Assembly: GCA_028693775.1 (NCBI GenBank)
Contig: JAQUUS010000037.1
Coordinates: 1-10,031, forward strand
DNA: 10,031 nucleotides
From: Alphaproteobacteria bacterium
GTDB lineage: Bacteria > Pseudomonadota > Alphaproteobacteria > UBA9219
Direction of reading: 5' to 3'
Below, one piece after another: positions 6,098-10,031 of this stretch; within the stretch, counting starts at the first letter, position 1, and each line of letters opens with the position of its first letter. Made by a program: the position numbers and the translations under genes. Below the pieces are notes generated by a model. That model did not search any database and was not told the DNA's origin. It was given only the letters and a program-made list of their open reading frames with translations.

Positions 6098-6469
6098 ATG
6101 AGCGTTTTTACTTCCGTTTCGGATAAAATCAAAAACACGGCCGAGATTTTCAAAGTGTGCGCGGGCGAAATCGGATGGCCTCGGACCGTTGCCGCGACTG
6201 CTGTGACCATGGGGTGCACGCTTGGCGGCGCCGTCTTGGCCAATGCTTGTAAAGTGAATTACGTTCTTCCCCATTATGAGTCGATGTCTCAATATGTAAC
6301 CGTTCCGGCGAATGAGGTTTTGACGGCCAGTCCCGCCGCTACGACGGCTCTCTATTTGCTTATCGGCGGTTTTGTCGGATTCGCCGCCGGTCTTGGCCTG
6401 GCGCTTCCGATCGTGAGGAACGGGGTCGAAAAACGCGCCGCCGCGTTGCCTCAGAACAAATTCGGTTAA
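6098..6469 (+). CDS. Small two-segment membrane protein, paralogue B
   Basis: A 123-residue protein, the second copy of the family starting at 5205. ATG 6098 has AGGGA about 5 bases upstream. The frame extends back to 6023, but that 25-residue extension is a T-rich hydrophobic run with no counterpart in paralogue A. Segments: amphipathic start (1-23), EIGWPR, first hydrophobic segment about 30-50, a loop with VTVPANEVLTA, second hydrophobic segment about 80-106 (rich in Gly and Ala), then the basic tail PIVRN...KRAAALPQNKFG. The fixed positions of Cys21, EIG-P-R, AATAVT, TLGGA, EVLT and PIVRN in both copies point to a conserved family under selection rather than random hydrophobic ORFs. The DNA is not nearly identical, so the duplication is old. 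Function unknown. Confidence 0.8.
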   Translation: MSVFTSVSDKIKNTAEIFKVCAGEIGWPRTVAATAVTMGCTLGGAVLANACKVNYVLPHYESMSQYVTVPANEVLTASPAATTALYLLIGGFVGFAAGLGLALPIVRNGVEKRAAALPQNKFG

Positions 6470-6513
6470 ATCCGGTTTTAATTTATTATTTTTTTTCAAA
6501 AAGCGAGATCGAA

Positions 6514-6873
6514 ATGAACGGTACGAGTAACAATCAAACAGGCGAAGAATTTAAAGAAGCGAGTCAAGCTGTGACAACCGATGCGCAGATGCGGCGTTTT
6601 GCCAACCGTATCTTTTTGGGCATTGGAACGGTCGCGTCAGCGGGATTGGGCGCTTATGAATATGCATACCAATGGCCAGCTCTTGTCGCCCAGCAGGCGA
6701 CGTTGCCGGGCGTTTATCCCGATGCCGTTTTTGCCATGAACCATCCCAAGGTTTGGGCCGCGCAAACCATTTTCACATGTCTTCTTCTGGGGTATTCGCT
6801 TGGCTATGGCCTCTCCAGGCCTTTCAGGCCCGAAAAGCCGAAAAAGAAAGTTTCGTCCGACCTCAAGCGGTAA
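6514..6873 (+). CDS. Small two-segment membrane protein, divergent third member
   Basis: A 119-residue protein 44 bases downstream of paralogue B. A weak GAGA lies before ATG 6514. The polar N-terminus (1-28, ending in MRRFANR) is longer on charged residues than in the other two. Hydrophobic segments lie at about 31-50 and 81-101, with a loop holding LPGVYPDAVFA, and a strongly basic tail (RPEKPKKKVSSDLKR). The second segment ends LGYSLGYGLSRPFR, comparable to LGFGVGLCLAYPIVR in paralogue A, and the first ends ASAGLGAYEY against AASTLGGALAY. Same length, topology and place in the array suggest shared ancestry, but identity is low and this is inference. Probably the last gene of the plus-strand cluster, as a terminator-like hairpin follows. 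Confidence 0.75.
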   Translation: MNGTSNNQTGEEFKEASQAVTTDAQMRRFANRIFLGIGTVASAGLGAYEYAYQWPALVAQQATLPGVYPDAVFAMNHPKVWAAQTIFTCLLLGYSLGYGLSRPFRPEKPKKKVSSDLKR

Positions 6874-6899
6874 GACGAACCGGTTCTTCCTGCTTTCGG

Positions 6900-6931
6900 C
6901 AAGCGCGCCTTTGCGACTCCGCTTGATTTTT
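6900..6931 (+). terminator. Intrinsic terminator of the membrane-protein cluster
   Basis: CAAGCG (6900-6905) pairs with CGCTTG (6920-6925), with an inner CGC/GCG pair (6906-6908, 6913-6915) in the loop. ATTTTT follows at once (6926-6931). It starts 27 bases after the stop at 6873 and ends at the stop of the opposing lipoprotein gene, as expected for the end of the plus-strand transcript. Confidence 0.5.
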
Positions 6932-7390
6932 CTATCGGGCTTCGTCTACGCAAGCTGCTACCGCATAGCCGCATTGATCGAACGTGTTGTATTCGTAGGT
7001 CGCTGCCGGGCCGAGGTAGTGCACGGCTTTGACGATGCCGTTCTTCATGGTCACGTTCACGATGCAGAATCTTTTTTCGGATTCGCCCCCCGCTAGGGAA
7101 AAGGCCGTCGAGAGCGACGCGTTCGACCTTGGCTTGTAGGATGTTCCCGCCCGATAGCCGTTTTTGATCCACCGGCTGTTGCCGTCCGTCGACAGATACG
7201 ACCAGACTTCGGTTGTGCCTTCGGTCTCTTTCTTTCTCGGCGGGCCCATGCAGCCCAGCACGTCTTCCTTCGTCATGCCGACCATGTGCGTTTTGGCCAG
7301 CGCGGCTGCGTCGTCGCGGCGCAAACTATGGCACGCGGACAGCGCGAGGGGAATGAGCAGGACGGCGAGGAGGGGGCGTGTGCTTGTCAT
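6932..7390 (-). CDS. Outer-membrane-type lipoprotein, BamE/SmpA-like domain
   Basis: A 152-residue protein with a lipoprotein signal: Arg near the start, hydrophobic core LLAVLLIPLAL, and lipobox LSAC with Cys20 as the lipidated residue. After cleavage the segment HMVGMTKEDVLGCMGPPRKKE followed by EVWSYLS matches the opening of the SmpA/OmlA (BamE) fold, where a GMT-x-x-x-V motif, a Gly-Pro turn and a Trp-x-Tyr strand are typical. BamE itself helps assemble beta-barrel proteins, but many lipoproteins of unknown role share the fold, so the exact function is open. Asp is absent after Cys, which favours the outer membrane by enterobacterial rules only. It starts 9 bases after the preceding minus-strand gene and has no clear ribosome site of its own, so it is probably co-transcribed and translationally coupled. 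Confidence 0.8.
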   Translation of the reverse strand: MTSTRPLLAVLLIPLALSACHSLRRDDAAALAKTHMVGMTKEDVLGCMGPPRKKETEGTTEVWSYLSTDGNSRWIKNGYRAGTSYKPRSNASLSTAFSLAGGESEKRFCIVNVTMKNGIVKAVHYLGPAATYEYNTFDQCGYAVAACVDEAR

Positions 7391-7399
7391 GCGCGCATT

Positions 7400-7948
7400 C
7401 TACTTGTCCGTGCGGTCGTATGTAAAGGGTTGCCCGCAGCGGGCGCTGGACCCGGCGCCGTACCACGCCGCCAGCATTTCCAGACCTTCCCGGAGCGCCG
7501 GGAGGTCGCGCGGGGCGGGCGTTTCGTCGTGGCAGACGGTTTTGATCACTGCCGTTCCGTTGCGGCGGCCCATTTCGCGCACGGCTCGCCGCCAGCGCGT
7601 ATAGGCCGCTTCTTCGGCATCGCTGCGTTCGCGCTCCGTGCGGAACGAGTCGCGCTGGCCCGGCGCGCCCGAATAGCTGCCCGTGACCCGCGCGGCGATG
7701 GAGGCCGCGAGGTAGTCGGCTTTGAATTTCATGCCCGCGTCGATCTGAAGCGCCGTCAGGATCAGCTTGAGGCCCAGAATATCGAGAATGTGCTCTTCGG
7801 TCGCGCGCGCGGCGAGGATGCCGGGGCGGTCGGTCGCTTCGAGCGCGCGGCCCGAATGCTGCCATCGCTCCTGAGGGCCGAAGTCGCTGTCGCGGCGGGA
7901 GCGGAAACGTTTGTCGGTGGAAACGGGGAGGCGTTTGAGCTGGGGCAT
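7400..7948 (-). CDS. Possible DUF6456-like alphaproteobacterial protein
   Basis: A 182-residue soluble, Arg-rich protein. The segment IDAGMKFKADYLAASIAARVTGSY followed by a variable stretch and RRAVREMG, then TVCHDETPAPRDLPALREGLEMLAAWYG, recalls DUF6456. That domain is widespread in alphaproteobacteria and phage-linked, and it has an A-G-x-x-x-x-x-D-Y/F segment, an RVT segment and a C-terminal LR-x-GL-x-x-LA-x-x-YG helix. Such proteins are thought to bind DNA, which is inference here. GGAG lies about 9 bases before ATG 7948. The gene has its own promoter in the 99-base gap after the CCA gene, with three similar sites around it (see findings). It is followed by the lipoprotein gene after 9 bases. 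Family assignment is uncertain. Confidence 0.6.
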   Translation of the reverse strand: MPQLKRLPVSTDKRFRSRRDSDFGPQERWQHSGRALEATDRPGILAARATEEHILDILGLKLILTALQIDAGMKFKADYLAASIAARVTGSYSGAPGQRDSFRTERERSDAEEAAYTRWRRAVREMGRRNGTAVIKTVCHDETPAPRDLPALREGLEMLAAWYGAGSSARCGQPFTYDRTDK

Positions 7949-7964
7949 GGCAAAATCTCCATAA

Positions 7965-8027
7965 GGGAAATAACCTATATGGAGAAAGGAATATCCCAGT
8001 GCTCCGGGGCTGTCAAGGATATTTCCC
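7965..8027 (-). promoter_or_regulatory. Three similar operator-like sites at the DUF6456-like promoter
   Basis: GGGAAATAACC at 7965-7975, GGAATATCCC at 7988-7997 and GGATATTTCCC at 8017-8027 share a form close to GGGAAATAtCC. The first reads on the plus strand; the second and third read as GGGATATTCC and GGGAAATATCC on the minus strand. They lie just after, on, and just before the promoter of the gene at 7948. This is the usual layout of an autoregulated operator set, although the regulator is unknown. Confidence 0.45.
7988..8016 (-). promoter_or_regulatory. Promoter of the DUF6456-like / lipoprotein genes
   Basis: On the minus strand a perfect -35 box TTGACA (8016-8011) is followed after 17 bases by TATTCC (7993-7988) as a partial -10 box. 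Transcription would start near 7981 and run into the gene at 7948 and the lipoprotein after it. The -10 lies within one of the operator-like sites. Confidence 0.55.
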
Positions 8028-8047
8028 GCTATGTGCGGAACGTTCCC

Positions 8048-9271
8048 TTACTCTTCCCCGCGCTGCGACTCCCAAAGAGCCCGGGCGCCCGCAAGGCACG
8101 CGTCGCGGCGCATCGAAAAGCCCGAGCCGATCCACCGCTCTTCGATCTCGCGCAGGATCTCCCCGATCTTCGGGCCCGCAGGCATGCCGAGCTTGAGGAG
8201 GTCTTCGCCTTTGATCGGGAAGACCGGTGGCGTCCATCCCTCAAGAACCGACATGGCTTCGGCGGCCTCATCTCCCGCGAGCAGCGCGGCGGCGAGGCAG
8301 GCCGGGACGCCGAAGCCGTAGGCCATGCGCCGCAAGGCTTCGGGAGTGTGGTTCGTGCGCACGGCGGCGGGAAGTTCGGCCAGAACGGCGAGCGCGTTCG
8401 TATCTTTGTTGGAGAGCTTCAGTCTCGATGCGACGTTGCGCGCGGTTGTTTCGTCTTCGGGGAGGAGAGACGCGAAGCGTACAACGAAAGCCGGGGGGGC
8501 AGAGCGTTTTTTCTCGGTTTGGAGCAGGGCATCGAGGCGCTCGAAGTTTTTGGTTTCGGGAAGGACTTGATTCAAAACGCCGCAGGACTCCATCAGGCGC
8601 AGGGCGGGCGCGGGGTCTTTGGAGCCCAAAAGCTTTGTGAGCTCGCGCGCGATGCGCTCGGCCGAGAGTGTGGGGATCAGCGGGGCCAGATCGCGGCAGG
8701 CCGACAGAGCTTCGGCATCGGGCGGCGGCGTTCCGAGCGCCGCGTAAAAACGGAAATAGCGCAGGATGCGGAGAACGTCTTCGCGGATGCGCGTGCGGGC
8801 GTCGCCGATAAAGCGGACACGTCCTGCCTTTGCGTCGTCGATGCCGCCGAAAAAGTCGTAGAGCGTTCCTTGAGCGTCGACGTACAGCGCGTTGATTGTG
8901 AAATCGCGGCGGGCCGCGTCTTCTTTCCAGTCGCCGGTGAAGGCGACCGTCGCGTGGCGGCCGTCGGTTTCGACGTCGCGGCGCAGCGTTGTGATTTCGT
9001 AGCCCGCGCCGCCGACAACGGCTGTTACCGTTCCGTGCGCAAGGCCGGTCGGCACCGTTTTGATGTTCGCCGCGCGCAGGAGGTCCATCGTTCGTTCCGG
9101 CGGGTGCGTCGTTGCGATGTCGATGTCGAGAACGGTCCGGCCCATCAGGACGTCGCGGACCGCCCCGCCCACAACGCGCGCCGTTTCTTCGCTGCCTTGC
9201 TTCAGGGCGCTCATCAGCGTTCGGACGGACGGGGTCAGGATTTTCGCTTTTTGCTTTTCGTCTAGGACCAT
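8048..9271 (-). CDS. cca: CCA-adding tRNA nucleotidyltransferase (class II, Pol beta superfamily)
   Basis: A 407-residue enzyme that adds or repairs the 3' CCA of tRNA from CTP and ATP. The nucleotidyltransferase head shows GGAVRD (about 35-40), the catalytic DID pair (D49, D51), RRDFTINA (121-128) and a REDVLRILR segment (about 163-171) that helps select nucleotides. The C-terminal two thirds are helical, for tRNA binding, with no visible HD phosphohydrolase domain. Bacterial poly(A) polymerase shares the head. In alphaproteobacteria a single such gene of this length is normally the CCA enzyme. The frame opens further upstream to 9322, but ATG 9271 has AAGGA seven bases upstream and begins at the family-typical place. 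The gene ends 99 bases before the DUF6456-like gene. Intact, with no missing motif. Confidence 0.9.
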   Translation of the reverse strand: MVLDEKQKAKILTPSVRTLMSALKQGSEETARVVGGAVRDVLMGRTVLDIDIATTHPPERTMDLLRAANIKTVPTGLAHGTVTAVVGGAGYEITTLRRDVETDGRHATVAFTGDWKEDAARRDFTINALYVDAQGTLYDFFGGIDDAKAGRVRFIGDARTRIREDVLRILRYFRFYAALGTPPPDAEALSACRDLAPLIPTLSAERIARELTKLLGSKDPAPALRLMESCGVLNQVLPETKNFERLDALLQTEKKRSAPPAFVVRFASLLPEDETTARNVASRLKLSNKDTNALAVLAELPAAVRTNHTPEALRRMAYGFGVPACLAAALLAGDEAAEAMSVLEGWTPPVFPIKGEDLLKLGMPAGPKIGEILREIEERWIGSGFSMRRDACLAGARALWESQRGEE

Positions 9272-9486
9272 GCGGTTTTCCTTTGTCGCCCAAGTTGTAG
9301 GTGAAATCCGCTTTCCGATCAAACGAAGCGAAAAACATGATAGTATTTAAGGGCTTTCAGGGAAGTAAATTCCAAAAAACACATAAAATACAATACGTTG
9401 ACGACTCATCTTCCTGCGTTGAGAAACGGGGGATTTTGCCGTATGATTATATCATCTTTTTAAAGATATTTTTTTAAGGATTTCCT
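9272..9486. other. Divergent intergenic region between CCA gene and right-edge gene
   Basis: This 215-base A/T-rich gap holds the promoters of two divergent genes. The plus-strand promoter is listed separately. Near it are two palindromes: ATGAT-TAT-ATCAT (9443-9455), over the -10 box, and ATCTTT-TT-AAAGAT (9454-9467), at the likely start of transcription. On the minus strand I see no good -35/-10 pair for the CCA gene. Confidence 0.45.
9419..9447 (+). promoter_or_regulatory. Promoter of the right-edge gene
   Basis: TTGAGA (9419-9424), a 17-base spacer, and TATGAT (9442-9447) each match the sigma-70 consensus in five of six positions. Transcription would start near 9454, giving a short leader of about 33 bases with AAGGA ahead of ATG 9487. 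The -10 box is part of a 13-base palindrome (9443-9455), a possible operator. Confidence 0.6.
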
Positions 9487-10031
9487 ATGACGCTCTTTTC
9501 GCGCAACAAAGACAAAGCCAAGCCTGAAGCCGACGATCAGAGGGCTTATAACCTTTTCGAGCTTATCGAGGAAAAAGTTGCAGCGGCGGAAGCTCTTTAT
9601 AGCTCCGCAGACGACAAGCGCCGTGCGGCCAAGGCGGCCAGGGATCTTGCCATCGAGGCCTGGACGCGAACCAGCGAAGAGCTTTTTCATAGCAAGATCA
9701 TCAAATCCGAAATCGAGGGCGCCGTGGCTACTGTAGCCTGCTGGGGCAGTCTGGGGGTTTTTGCGATCACCGGAAGACCCGAAATTATGGCCTTCGGCGC
9801 GGCGGCGTGCCTGCTTCTCGACCGCAGGACGAAGAAGATATATAACGGCGGCCCTCTCGATCCGATGCACGATCCGAATCTCGATTACAAGCCTGCGAAA
9901 AAGGATGCCGGAAACAAGGAGGCGTTCAAGATCGCCAGCGAGCTTTACGATTTGTGCTATACCGAGCTTAAGGACACGGTGATGTTCCGTCCCGGCGGAA
10001 AAGCCGTTCCGCCTTGTCTGCCGGTCCCCGT
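9487..10031 (+). CDS. Unrecognised protein with central membrane hairpin (3' end outside window)
   Basis: The frame starts at ATG 9487, with AAGGA six bases upstream, and stays open for 181 codons to the right edge without a stop. The N-terminal 70 residues are charged and helical, possibly coiled-coil (FELIEEKVAAAEALY, then KRRAAKAARDLAIEAW). Two hydrophobic stretches, about 77-96 and 98-112, are separated only by RPE and make a tight membrane hairpin. Then comes RRTKK, a proline- and aspartate-rich linker (GGPLDPMHDPNLDY) and a further charged region with Cys157 and Cys177. Positive residues after the hairpin fit a cytoplasmic location of both ends. I do not recognise the family. A good promoter and ribosome site support a real gene. 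Confidence 0.75.
   Translation, partial: MTLFSRNKDKAKPEADDQRAYNLFELIEEKVAAAEALYSSADDKRRAAKAARDLAIEAWTRTSEELFHSKIIKSEIEGAVATVACWGSLGVFAITGRPEIMAFGAAACLLLDRRTKKIYNGGPLDPMHDPNLDYKPAKKDAGNKEAFKIASELYDLCYTELKDTVMFRPGGKAVPPCLPVP

Noticed and set aside
7286..9265. 659-codon open frame on the plus strand
   Set aside because: It is antisense to the lipoprotein, DUF6456-like and CCA genes, is rich in Arg/Ala/Gly, has no domain, and arises from G+C-rich codon use of the real genes.
8268..9338. 356-codon frame on the minus strand
   Set aside because: It is a second minus-strand frame of the CCA gene, extremely Arg-rich, without motifs.
1..10031. CRISPR array, tRNA or insertion sequence ends
   Set aside because: I saw no regularly spaced repeats, no cloverleaf candidate and no transposase or long terminal inverted repeats. 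A tRNA or repeat search by program was not possible here.

Overview
The window reads as chromosomal DNA of a free-living or host-associated alphaproteobacterium. The evidence is a terminase/portal pair of the type found in gene transfer agents (GTAs) and related alphaproteobacterial prophages, a CCA-adding enzyme with bacterial class II motifs, a possible DUF6456-type gene, a generally G+C-rich coding style, and Shine-Dalgarno sequences (GGAGG/AAGGA) before most genes. I cannot name a genus. No rRNA, tRNA, CRISPR array or insertion sequence was seen.

Left part (1-3665). The 3' end of a cysteine hydrolase (isochorismatase fold) meets a minus-strand HK97/GTA-type portal gene tail to tail. A plus-strand gene for a membrane-anchored, cysteine-rich exported protein (1781-2218) follows, and it abuts the end of the minus-strand large terminase with no spacer. 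Upstream of the terminase, and overlapping it, is a small ORF in the usual small-terminase position. The block is therefore a head-packaging module (TerS-like, TerL, portal) with an opposite-strand gene wedged inside it and no prohead protease or capsid gene after the portal. That fits a decayed or dispersed GTA/prophage remnant whose remaining reading frames are intact.

Middle (3790-6931). These are mostly small genes. One is an unrecognised 100-residue protein. A minus-strand gene carries only the C-terminal, P-loop half of the PPDK/PEP-synthase regulatory protein family (DUF299), with a changed P-loop. Four small plus-strand genes follow (5205-6873). Two of them (5205 and 6098) are clear paralogues, two-segment membrane hairpins that align over most of their length. 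The one at 6514 looks like a divergent third member, and the one at 5681 is a serine-rich, probably disordered protein lying between the two close paralogues. This small membrane-protein cluster is the least explained part of the window.

Right part (6932-10031). Three minus-strand genes lie in the same direction: CCA-adding nucleotidyltransferase, then a possible DUF6456-like protein, then a BamE/SmpA-like lipoprotein only 9 bases further on. The DUF6456-like gene has its own recognisable promoter, surrounded by three similar 10-11 base sites. Diverging from the CCA gene is a plus-strand gene with a good promoter and ribosome binding site. It runs off the right edge without a stop and encodes an unrecognised protein with a membrane hairpin.
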